Part shown: positions 48,701-57,418 of the stretch, piece by piece
How the letters are laid out: every line of letters starts with the position of its first letter
How positions within the stretch are numbered: the first letter of the stretch is position 1
NCBI RefSeq assembly: GCF_036669915.1
Contig: NC_089324.1
Span: forward strand, 2,758,244-2,822,243
Direction of reading: 5' to 3'
Length of the DNA stretch: 64,000 bases
Origin: Pocillopora verrucosa
Lineage: Eukaryota; Cnidaria; Anthozoa; Scleractinia; Pocilloporidae
Translations under genes and position numbers: made by a program
The notes under the pieces: model-generated
Databases searched by the model: none
What the model was told of the DNA's origin: nothing
Seen by the model: the letters and a program-made list of their open reading frames with translations, nothing else

Positions 48701-50464
48701 CTGAATGTGGTAGAATCACTTCAAAGTGTTGTGCATGGATTCTGTTTTCTAACATCATCTGTTTCTGTGCTAGTTGCAAAGAACGCTTGGAACTGTGCAT
48801 TGAAAGATAAGGTAACAGGTAGACAGGTAAAAGTGTCTAATGTTGTGGTAAAAACAATACGAGAATCCTCTCGGGGACAATTTAAGGGTGGCTGCCATGG
48901 ATCTATTGACACAGTTTATCTTAGGCTAATATTTGTAGCATAAAGGAACTATGATCATTTTTACTCCCAAATATAGATTAAGAGGTTTGAGTAGTGTTTT
49001 CCTAACATGACATGGTTGTTTGAACATACTCTTAACTGATCCTGTACCTTTTTTAAAATCGATAAATTGTTTATTAACAGTGTGAGAGCAGTAAGACAGA
49101 AAAAGGATCACCAACAGGATTAATGTCATATATCATTGTGCCTGCATTACCCAAAGGAGCCTTGATTGAATGGCATGTTGTAGCACAGGAAAGTGATTTC
49201 CAGCGTTTGTGTAAGTTTGGAAATCAATGTGTTTTTGGAGGAAACCCAATATGCACTTACCGGTATATTCATTAGGTATAATTAAGTTTTACATGCTTAG
49301 ACCGGGTTTAAAAATTTAGGACATGCAGGGGAAGTTGAATAGCATTAAATAACATGATATTCCCCATGTGTAAATACGTGTGAGGGCAGTGTGCCTGCTT
49401 GGTTAGAGTACTAAGCTTGAAATCCAGGTTCATTGTAGATTGGGGTTCAGTTGGAATCCAATTGGATCTTTTAAACACTTTGTTTATTTATTTATTTATT
49501 TATTCAATTAAGTTCAGCATTCTGTGCAGTTAGCAGAGAGTTTAAAATGTTTTAACACATTTCAGGCGACAGACAGGCACACAACGTTTATCAATAGCTG
49601 ATTCATTGTATTTTCACACCAATATAACTCATCAGATAACTCAACGTCAGCTGATAGGGGGAGTTTTAGTGTTGTTGTAAAAAGCATTGCTGTCAAAGGA
49701 AACATCCACAGCAGCTTTGCCGCTAACATAGCAGTTGGTAAGTAAGTTTGCAATTCAGCTGTGCTGGGCTGTCCCCATTTAGACCACTGATTGTAAAAAT
49801 TTCTACTCATAATAATGTATTTTTGACTTGGGATGTTGATTCTTTAGTTGTTCCACTTTCAAGCTACCAAAGGGTAGATTTGATTGATTTGATTCCTTCA
49901 GGTTCTAGAATGAAGCATCTTTTTACTCCATTCAAGTGAGTTCTCAGTTAATAACAAGTGACATCCCAGGAAATGTAATAGCAGAAGAATACTTACTGTA
50001 TAAAGTAACAAGAAAAACATTTATGATGGCTCCAGGTCTAAATATAACATAGCTCTGGTTACCCAAATCTGACCGAGAATTCAGCTTAATAGCTGGAGAA
50101 TTCTCCTGTCTCCGATGCCAAGTCAACAACCTTTGTTACAAATTTTCCTTTGCACATTTCAGAGAGTACATTAGCTGATTTTACCCTGGAGGAAGTCATG
50201 GTGACATTTGTTAATGAGTTAAAAAGCTGCACCTCACAACACGACTTCAGCCTTTCTCATCTGACGTACTTGAGAATATTTTATGTCAAAGGTGTTATGG
50301 ACCATTGGAATGCACAGGACTTAATTCATAGGAGTTTGGAGAAGACTGCAGTTTTGGTTCCTGCCTTTTCTCTGATACCTGTGGATGCTCTTGAAAAGGA
50401 AAACACGGTGATGCTTTTCTGTTATTTCCTACAGAAAGCAGAAAACGAATCTCTTGCGGACTAA
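39719..50464 (+). CDS. DPH6: Diphthine-ammonia ligase with two C-terminal RidA-like domains
   Basis: Seventeen coding exons: 39719-39741, 39861-39952, 40499-40686, 41090-41163, 41774-41892, 42581-42645, 43399-43490, 43799-43898, 44738-44803, 45516-45615, 46099-46224, 46899-47028, 47694-47856, 48575-48811, 49081-49210, 49636-49737, 50163-50464 (702 residues). A second ATG three bases upstream (39716) is equally possible. DPH6 amidates diphthine on eEF2 using ATP and ammonium. Residues 1-13 carry the PP-loop SGGKDS; EGDEVEDLY, ILSDYQRIRVE and CGEGGEYETFTLDCPLF are family signatures. After about residue 270 come two RidA/YjgF-like domains, the first ending at the PPAR arginine motif (NPPARACIQLNLP), the second beginning WAPANIGPYSQATK. 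Mammalian DPH6 (about 267 residues) ends before these; fungal Dph6 has them. Exon 16 (49636-49737) is needed to avoid an in-frame stop and is the least certain exon. Confidence 0.94.
40231..40450 (-). mobile_element. tRNA-derived SINE, minus orientation
   Basis: In DPH6 intron 2. Read on the minus strand it starts AAATGCACTGGCTGGATGGT, carries the box-B-like TTTGAGCCCC, TGTGCTCCTGGGCAAGACAC, and ends TAGTCACTTCATGCTACC. Same family as 1157-1505. Confidence 0.65.
40718..40889. repeat. TTAA-type MITE, type A, 5'-truncated
   Basis: In DPH6 intron 3. Starts within the CAATATCAATACAATATCAA block and runs to GAAAAGGTT; the left TTAACCC end is missing. Confidence 0.65.
42172..42412. repeat. Dimeric-family ('GTCAGC') repeat
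   Basis: In DPH6 intron 5. Two opposed hairpin units (GTGCTAGCCCTTCGTCAGAG and CAAAGGGCTAATGCTTGAAA) between GGCCACTGTAAAGAGT and its complement ACTCTTTATGGTGGCC. Confidence 0.75.
43912..44045. repeat. TTAA-type MITE, type C, fragment
   Basis: In DPH6 intron 8. Matches GTGATAAACATGTAACTTCT and ACAGCAAACAAGTGTTGAGA of the 7706 copy; the right end is lost. Confidence 0.5.
44181..44316. repeat. Long-TIR MITE, GATCAATATCAG family
   Basis: In DPH6 intron 8. Arms of about 55 bp are nearly perfect inverted copies (GGATCAATATCAGTATCTGG at the left, its complement at the right). Sister of 20865-20998. Confidence 0.8.
44326..44541. repeat. TTAA-type MITE, type B
   Basis: In DPH6 intron 8, ten bases after the previous element. 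TTAACCCTGTGACCCTATGG at the left and TGTTAGGGTGTAAAGGGTTT at the right. Confidence 0.75.
45025..45046. repeat. Poly-T run in a DPH6 intron
   Basis: Uninterrupted run of about 20 T. Confidence 0.8.
45225..45345. repeat. Dimeric-family ('GTCAGC') repeat, partial
   Basis: In DPH6 intron 9. One hairpin unit only (TGACAAAGGGCTAACACTCA) followed by GGTGGCCAATTAAGTTAACA and CAACTCAGTTGATAAAACC. Confidence 0.65.
45713..45914. repeat. TTAA-type MITE, type B, diverged
   Basis: In DPH6 intron 10. Retains TCATTTCTCCTCACAATATT and AAATGTATGGAGAACAGTTT. Confidence 0.65.
48396..48565. repeat. TTAA-type MITE, type B, diverged
   Basis: In DPH6 intron 13. Retains GACAATCAAGAGCCTCTTTA, TCATGACCTTAATGTGTGAC and AACAGTCACTC. 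Confidence 0.6.
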
Positions 50465-50813
50465 CTGGGGGGTAAATTCAGTTGTAAATTAAGAGAAAGG
50501 GTACCAGAAGTCCAAACCCCACCCCTCCCTTTACCAGTGGATTTTTTAACAAATTGTCACCTGACCCCAAAATTCTTGCAACAAAAGCAAAGGTAACATG
50601 TCAAGAATGGCAAGAGTAAAACTTTGATAAATACTTGGAGGCATTGGAAGTCTGTGTGCTGGAAAGAAGACTGCTATAGAGGCCAACAAAATTACTGTTT
50701 GGAATTTTCTGTATACTTAAGACTACTATTACACTCATGAAATGCCACATCCACCAGATGTTCAATTCCTAGAGCACTACAAGACTTATTGTCTAACTTA
50801 ATGACTGATCAAA

Positions 50814-50819
50814 AATAAA
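50814..50819 (+). promoter_or_regulatory. Polyadenylation signal AATAAA of DPH6
   Basis: Canonical AATAAA 350 bp after the stop codon, the first good one in the 3' flank. Confidence 0.5.
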
Positions 50820-50893
50820 GCGCTGATACACTTTGGAAGAACACTTTTTATGTTAAAAAAAAACTTTATGTTAGCGTATAGAGTGTTATGTTG

Positions 50894-51027
50894 CTCGCAC
50901 CAATCAGATCGCCGCATCAGGGTATGTATCTCGTACTAGTCAGATTGCCGCATTAGGGTATGTATCTCGCACCAATCATATCATAGTGTTTAAATATCCT
51001 GCACCAATCACGGCGTTTGGGTATTGT
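50894..51027. repeat. 36-bp tandem repeat with CCAAT motifs
   Basis: Two full 36-bp units (CTCGCACCAATCAGATCGCC... and CTCGTACTAGTCAGATTGCC..., each ending GGTATGTAT) followed by two shortened, diverged units that keep GCACCAATCA. Confidence 0.75.
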
Positions 51028-51208
51028 TTTCTTGTAAGTGATGTCATGGATCCCGGGGCTATGTACAAAGAATGAAATTAAGTAGATATTTTGGGCTCAT
51101 TTGATAAGTGTAATGGTTTGTGACCTTCGCGAGAGCCTCATCGATTAAGGTCGAGATGTATCGGGATATGAAAAGTACGCATTTAAATTTTCAAGTTAAA
51201 ACGTGTCT

Positions 51209-53980
51209 TTTAATTTAATTTAATTTAATAATAAGTTCTTATATAGCGCATTAAAATTGAACTCTATGCGCTTTACAATTACAAATTAACAAAATTTCGA
51301 TAAAAATCCTATACATGCAATTCGCTACTCTATCTAAACTAATGAATTATTACGTGTTATGCATATGTTTGACAACGTACGATATCAAATAATCTGGTGG
51401 CTTAATTTTTGAAAAGATAAGTTTTCAATAAGCGTTTAAAGGAGTCAACAGATTCGGCGTTTTTTATGCATTCAGGTAGTTGGTTCCACAAATACGGTGC
51501 TGCGTAGGAGAATGCTCTTTGCCCATACGTTTTAGTTCGAATTGTTGGGACCTCAAGTAGATTCATATTTGATGAACGGAGGTTTCGTGCTGGAATATAT
51601 CGACTAAGAAGTTCAACAAGATAGGTTGGAGCCATGTCATTTAGTGCTTTGTATGTTATCAACAGTATCTTGAATTGAATTCGTTTTGTGACCGGGAGCC
51701 AATGAAGTTTCCTAAGTATAGGTGTTATACTGTCTCTTGATTTGGCACCGACTAACAAGCGGGCAGCTGTGTTTTGGATCCGTTGGAATTTTTCGATGTC
51801 ACAAATCGGTAGACCGTACAATAGGCTATTACAATAATCAAGTCTCGATGAGATAAAGGCGTGTATCAATCTTTCATTTTGCTGCGTCGAGAGGTATTTA
51901 CGAACGCGACCAATATTTCTGATTGCTAGAGACGACGATTTACAGATGGAATTTATATGCGAGCGTAAGTTCATCACAGAATCAAGCATGACGCCTAGGT
52001 CTCGGACAGTATTAGATAAATTAATGATATCATCTCCAATATTGATATTACAGAAAGGAGGATTTTTTGAGAAGCGTGAGAGGAAATGAATGATTTCTGT
52101 TTTTGAAGGGTTGCACTGCAATCTGTTTTTCTTGGCCCACTCCATGATTGCATTAACACATGATTTCAATCTTTCCATGCCTAGCATTCTGTCAGAGGAG
52201 TTTATCTTTATGTAAAGTTGCGAATCATCGGCATATATCATACAGTTTAGGCCATGTTCAGCAACAATGTCTTCTGTAGGCGAGGTATACATTAGAAAGA
52301 GTAGTGGACCAAGTACTGATCCCTGGGGTACGCCGTAGGAGATATGTCGAGGCTTAGAGATGGAGTGTTTGATCTTCACTGACTGAACACGATGTTCTAG
52401 GTATGATTTGAACCATTTTAGTGCGATACCTCTAAATCCGAAACGTTTCTCCATTCTTTCAAGTAATATGTTATGGTCGATCGTGTCGAACGCAGCGGAA
52501 AGGTCTAGCAAAACAAGTACTACTTCTTCTTTTTGATCTACAGCTCTTAGGATGTCATTTGAGACTTTTATTAAAGCAGTTTCAGTGGAGTAGTATTTGC
52601 GGTATGCTGACTGCATCGCTGGAAATAACTGGTTCTCGGCCATAAATCTGGATATTTGATTTGCGACCACCCTTTCGATTGTTTTTGAGAGAAAAGATAG
52701 ATTTGCAATCGGTCTGTAATTTGAGAGACAGTTCGGGTCCAATGAAGGCTTCTTTAAAGATGGACATACCAGGGATTGTTTTAACTGATCAGGAAATTCT
52801 CCGTTAGCCATGGAGGCGTTGATAATCTTGGTTATAATTGGCGTCAAGTGTGGAATTGACTTTAGAATTCGTGTTGGAATGGGATCCAGTTGACAAGACT
52901 TAGTTGGAGATTGAACAATAAGTTTGTGAACAATATCAGCAGATACAGGTTGAAAAGTTTGGAACGACGAGGTGACTGGATAATTGACGTTGATGTCGGG
53001 TGCTTGGGCAGTATGGGAGTCCAAATCCGATCTTATTTTCTCAATTTTTTTGATAAAAAAATCGTTGAACGTTTCGGTCAATGTATCCAATGAATCATTA
53101 TTAGGGAGTGCAGCAATGTTCTTCGATAAGAATAGGCGAGATACCATCTTGAATAGTTGTGATTGGTCAGAGGAGCTGATCAGAGTCCGATAATAGTTTG
53201 TCTTTGTCGCTGTTAGAAGATCATTGTAGTGTTTGCAGGAATCAATAAATATTTCTTGGTGAATTTGAAGACCAGATGAAATATATCTTCTTTCATGACG
53301 ACGTTTGTCTTGTTTAGCCTTACGAAGTTCATCAGTATACCAAGGAGAATGCGGTCGCAGAGTGACCCATCTCTCGCTCACAGGAGCATGTTGATCAAAG
53401 ATAGACGAGAGATTAGTATTATATTGTGTAGTCAGCTCAGTTACACAAGACTGTGGATTAGTAATGAGATTAGATTCTTCGATGTCTTTGATCATACTAG
53501 CTAAATCGAGCCTTTTGGTGTTTCTGTGTTTAACATGTAGTGTAGAAGGTTTCGGTTTTGTACATTTCACCTTACAAGTAACCAAATTATGATCTGAAAT
53601 ATTGTCGGCTGATAGAATGCGAACATCCGTTATAACATTATTCTCTTCACGAGATAATATCAAGTCCAATGTGTGGCCCAGGCGATGAGTGGATCCAGAT
53701 ACATTTTGAATTAGATCAGTGGACTCAAGGAGATTTAGAAAGGAGGCAGCTTCAGGATTTGATAGATCATCAACATGGTAGTTAAAATCACCGGCAATTA
53801 TAATGGGCTGCCTTGATAATGTAAGTTCTTCAAGAAAAGATGAGAATTCTTGCAAAAAGCTATTTCTAGTGTTGTTCTTTTTGCACAGAGGAGGGCGATA
53901 GAGAACAATTAAACGGAATGTCTCACTTTTGTTGGATATGCTCACATCTAAGTACTCAAATGAGCTTGTGTTCATGATGG
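51209..53980 (-). mobile_element. CR1/L2-like LINE, 5'-truncated
   Basis: The element runs on the minus strand. Its 3' end is a short TTAAATTAAATTAAATTAAA-type tandem tail at 51209-51232, typical of CR1/L2 elements, not a poly-A tail. The 5' boundary is estimated near 53980, where similarity to the endonuclease domain starts; the N-terminal half of that domain is missing. The 3' UTR has GTAAAGCGCATAGAGTTCAA. No target-site duplication was identified. Confidence 0.85.
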
Positions 53981-54083
53981 AATTTTCCGCTCCTTTACTC
54001 ACAACGCACGCGCCAAACAACTTACATTCCATCGCGTACCGAGAAAACAACGTCCAAATTCCAATCAGAACATACCTAACCAT
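51402..54083 (-). CDS. LINE ORF2: partial AP endonuclease plus reverse transcriptase
   Basis: An uninterrupted frame of 893 codons. Residues from about 40 carry the C-terminal part of an APE-type endonuclease (FRLIVLYRPP, IIIAGDFNYHVDD, HTLDLILS, ISDHNLV). The reverse transcriptase follows with NYRPIANLSFLSKTIERVV, LLDLSAAFDTIDH, the GVPQGSVLGPLLFLMYTS block and the catalytic YADD. The C-terminal LHWLPVTKRIQFKILLITYK segment is characteristic of CR1/L2-clade ORF2. The first about 38 residues, including the Met, probably derive from the flank and not the element, so the frame is not a true start. Absence of stops or frameshifts over 2.6 kb points to a recent insertion, but without the endonuclease N-terminus this copy should not be autonomous. 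It lies between convergent DPH6 and VPS25. Confidence 0.93.
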   Translation of the reverse strand: MVRYVLIGIWTLFSRYAMECKLFGACVVSKGAENSIMNTSSFEYLDVSISNKSETFRLIVLYRPPLCKKNNTRNSFLQEFSSFLEELTLSRQPIIIAGDFNYHVDDLSNPEAASFLNLLESTDLIQNVSGSTHRLGHTLDLILSREENNVITDVRILSADNISDHNLVTCKVKCTKPKPSTLHVKHRNTKRLDLASMIKDIEESNLITNPQSCVTELTTQYNTNLSSIFDQHAPVSERWVTLRPHSPWYTDELRKAKQDKRRHERRYISSGLQIHQEIFIDSCKHYNDLLTATKTNYYRTLISSSDQSQLFKMVSRLFLSKNIAALPNNDSLDTLTETFNDFFIKKIEKIRSDLDSHTAQAPDINVNYPVTSSFQTFQPVSADIVHKLIVQSPTKSCQLDPIPTRILKSIPHLTPIITKIINASMANGEFPDQLKQSLVCPSLKKPSLDPNCLSNYRPIANLSFLSKTIERVVANQISRFMAENQLFPAMQSAYRKYYSTETALIKVSNDILRAVDQKEEVVLVLLDLSAAFDTIDHNILLERMEKRFGFRGIALKWFKSYLEHRVQSVKIKHSISKPRHISYGVPQGSVLGPLLFLMYTSPTEDIVAEHGLNCMIYADDSQLYIKINSSDRMLGMERLKSCVNAIMEWAKKNRLQCNPSKTEIIHFLSRFSKNPPFCNINIGDDIINLSNTVRDLGVMLDSVMNLRSHINSICKSSSLAIRNIGRVRKYLSTQQNERLIHAFISSRLDYCNSLLYGLPICDIEKFQRIQNTAARLLVGAKSRDSITPILRKLHWLPVTKRIQFKILLITYKALNDMAPTYLVELLSRYIPARNLRSSNMNLLEVPTIRTKTYGQRAFSYAAPYLWNQLPECIKNAESVDSFKRLLKTYLFKN

Positions 54084-55613
54084 TGCACTACATGAACATT
54101 AGGTAATTTTTCACGTGCTGGAATTGTCTTCAACCAATCAAATTCCATTTTGCCACATTGGACTTCGCTCTATCACGTGTCATTTTTTTGTAAACAACCG
54201 GTACTTTATTACGTATTCTAATTGCATTGTTCAACCCCGCTGAAAAAAATTCACATGAAACTAAATACTACTGATATTGAGTTTTCCAAGCAATTCTCCC
54301 GCGTTTGACTTTTCTACGAATTAAAAGTCGCTTTAAGCTACCTTGGCCTTAACCCAATTGCGCGTTAATTCCTAGTAAAACAACCTGCTTTTTATCACGC
54401 ATTTCACACACAGAGGGCAAAGTCCAGAAAGGCAACAACCAAATAAGGAGCCCTCTCTGAAATATGATCCTTATCTGTTGTTCAGTGTATCTTCACTTAT
54501 CCGATATCGCAATATCTATCTTTGGTTAGGGTCTATTGGAGGTACAACAAAGTTTCGGTTCGCTTTTCGTAGCAAAATTACGCGGAATTATATTTTTGAG
54601 GAAACTAACTGTAGAAGAAGAATTTTGACTTTCTCTCTTTTGGAGGAACTGCAGTACGCGTAGTCTCTTTCGTAACCGTTATTTGGTCTCGTCACGCAAC
54701 GTGCTCTCTCTCAAACGGGAAATACAGGCGTTGTGTGACGAGACCAAACAACGTCTACAAAGGAGACAGCGGAAAGCGTGGTACCGATGCATTTCATTTT
54801 CACTTAGAAGTATTTTGACAGTAGAGACAGTAGATCACATAATATCTGTGAGTTCAGATAAATTTGGTTTTTTCTTTCTTTCTGATATTTTCGTTTTTTG
54901 AAAGTTATGCTCTTTTCAGTGACAAAAATGAAATGATTAAGTACACAACCTGCCCCATCTCAACCCACCCAGCCAAAAATGTAACTCTTGCATGTTACGC
55001 ATGCCCATATTTGCATATCAGTCTTTACATCGAGATTGCCAATAATTTTTACAACTTTGACAACCCTCCAGCATTTGTCAGTGTAGCCATGTAATCTGCT
55101 AGATACCGTGATCAGTTCCTATTATCAGTTTACTACAATCTGTGATCATCGAAAAAAAAAATTGAAGCTTTGTTTAGATAAATTTGATCCTTAAGTCATG
55201 TCCTAGAAGGAAGTCTTTAAATCCAATGAAAGCAGTCAGCATTAGCTTTTCATTGGGACAAGCAGGAAAAGTTTTTTTGTGTGTGTGTGTGTGGTTATCT
55301 GTTACTGCAGAAGGTTTGCAGTTCAAATATCAGATTTTCTGAATTTGCTTCTAGCTGTTGGTTTACTGACCCCTACCAACTTGCACTTTAGTATCAACAA
55401 AGGGTTTATATTTTTTGCCGATGCAGAATAATGTATTTTCAAAACACTTTAACCTAGTTTTCCTTCTCAACACTGATTTCCATCAACCATCAGTTCCTTC
55501 AGAAACTAAAATTAACTTTCCTTGTCCTCCTACTTTTACCATCTGATGGTAAAACTGAGATTAAAGATTGTGAAATCATTGCAGATATTAACTGTTTTCG
55601 TATGCCTCTTTAG
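54084..55613. other. Intergenic, LINE to VPS25
   Basis: No gene recognised. Holds an imperfect 20-bp hairpin (54682-54748) and a short TG run near 55278-55292. Short open frames in it lack any recognisable motif. Confidence 0.55.
54682..54748. repeat. 20-bp inverted repeat, TTTGGTCTCGTCACGCAACG
   Basis: The left arm 54682-54701 and right arm 54729-54748 are complements with one mismatch and a 27-bp loop. The TCACGCAA core recurs at 25686 and in a hairpin at 26323-26348. Confidence 0.7.
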
Positions 55614-57418
55614 CTATGAAAAGAACTTTACTCCTTGTCCACTATCATCTGTAGCATCTGGAGCTTCAAACATTTGAGCTTTTCCTTTGAGTTCCAGTTG
55701 ACCCAGGGCTTTTTTCAGCATCCACATGTCAATGCCATAGAACTCTTGTGGAAACAAAAAGAAATAATTCAAAATGTAGTTGATGTTGGATCCTCTATAA
55801 TGCCTCAAACTCCTAATCCAACATTTGTAAAGAAAACAGCCATCAACAAGTAAAAAGTCACCACACCTTCATTTACAGTGTCATCTCCAGCTCTCAACTC
55901 AAATAATGTACATACGGTGTCCGTCATTCCATTTTCTTGCACCTAGACAACATAAAAACCTGTTATTTACCAGTTTTGTGAGGACTTCTGGAAAAATTGT
56001 GGAAAGTATTTAAGGATTTATGCTTTGTGAGACAACAGAAGGTCTCATTCATTACCCATTTGAAGATCAAGGCAGCCCATTCATCTGGAGTGCGCCACAT
56101 GACAAAGCATCTCTGCTTTTTCTTGTCCTCCCATTCAATGTTGCCTGACTCAAAAGGAAAAATAATGTGTCAATATATTGTCCAGAGTAAGAGGTGCTGC
56201 TTCCAGTAAGGGTTACTGCTGGGACTCTAGAACCAGAGGTCTCGATTGGAGTTCTGGGGCCATGCTCTTGGAAGTCACATTTGTTACCGAAACCAAATAG
56301 GTGTTTATTGTTTGCTAGGGTAATAAAAACTTTTTTTTTTTCCACTTGGGATTATAGCTTGCATTGACCTGATAAAGTGCTAGAGAAGAGGAGGGGGACT
56401 GGGTTCTACCTTTTGATTGAAGTTCTTCCAAGATAAGATTTATGGTTTCTAGAGATAGTTTACCTGAACAACAGTCAAAGAAGATGATGTGGTAAGGTTT
56501 TGTTATGGCCAACTATGGTTCCCATTGTCCTTTTTAATCACAAGATCTTATGCATAATTCTCCCTTTGGAACACTATAAATTTGAACTGACTCCCTACTG
56601 ACCCACTGAGCTAGCCCCTTCTTCAATACCCCATAAGGGTGAGGGTGAGGGTGAGGGGAGGGGGGGGGGGGAATCTGTTGATGGGGATTAATATTCTGTA
56701 GTTGCCCATACATTTTTGTAACTTATTTTTTCCTAATTGGTGCTATATCAATAGGATACCCACTAGAAGTTAATTTTTTTCTACTCTTACCACCTGTTTG
56801 CAGTTTAGAAGGCAAATTTTACCTCTCTATACTGCAAGGAGGATTATGCTACATTTTCATCACTTTTGAAAATTTAACCTTTTCATTCCCAAGATCTCAT
56901 TAGTAATTTGCTTCACGGTCTGCTTTACAATTCTTAAAATGTTAGTTTGGAGATATTGGTATTTGATTTACTGATTATCCCCTAATTTCTATTTTACTAT
57001 ATTCTCATAACTTGTCTGCTTGATATTGTATAGAACATTGTAAGGAGAAATTCTGCATTGGTCACTCATGGGAGTTAAAGGGTTTTAAATCCACCAGGTA
57101 GAGGGTCAATATTGATGCATTTAAACAAAGCTTATATAACAAGGATATGATCAATCTTCTTATTGGAGAATAATTCGCTTGTCTGTGCTTCTGTGACATC
57201 GAGAACGTAGCGTTTATGATATTTGTAGAAGGCCAACACAAGATCACACCATCCTTCGATTTGTTTTCTGCGAGTATCCAAATTCGTTTGAAGCCTGTCG
57301 AGAGATTTCTGTGTTAATACTCTAACATAGGTGAGGTATCTGACGCGGCTATTATCTCTACTTACGTGAAAAAAGGAGGAAAATTATACTGCCACGGCCA
57401 TACAAAGGTCTTCGCCAT
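55614..57418 (-). CDS. VPS25: Vacuolar protein sorting-associated protein 25 (ESCRT-II subunit)
   Basis: Six coding exons on the minus strand: 57418-57366, 57294-57149, 56463-56410, 56144-56056, 55942-55867, 55744-55614. They encode 182 residues (human 176). VPS25 forms the two arms of ESCRT-II with VPS22 and VPS36 and links to ESCRT-III during endosomal multivesicular-body sorting. The N-terminus VWPWQYNFPPFFTLQ includes the PPF-type motif that contacts the VPS22/36 base in the family. Two winged-helix domains follow: ETINLILEELQSKGNIEW in the first and EFYGIDMWMLKKALGQLELKGKA in the second, ending GQGVKFFS. Intron 2 cannot be joined with a GT donor; the U12-type donor ATATCCTT gives exact phase and restores the conserved Arg before KLSLET. 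A type-A MITE occupies part of that intron. Convergent with the DPH6/LINE side. Confidence 0.96.
56464..57148 (-). other. U12-type (AT-AG) intron of VPS25
   Basis: Minus-strand donor ATATCCTT at 57148-57141 is an exact match to the minor-spliceosome 5' site. The branch-site-like TTCTTTGAC (56482-56474) puts its adenosine 11 nt before the terminal AG at 56465-56464, the spacing expected of U12 introns. The junction gives a C|GT arginine codon in IDRKLSLETI. No GT donor nearby keeps the frame. RNA evidence is not available here. Confidence 0.85.
56875..57085. repeat. TTAA-type MITE, type A (inverted)
   Basis: Inside the VPS25 U12-type intron. TTTAACCTTTTCATTCCCAA at the left, TCACTCATGGGAGTTAAAGG at the right. 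Confidence 0.75.
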
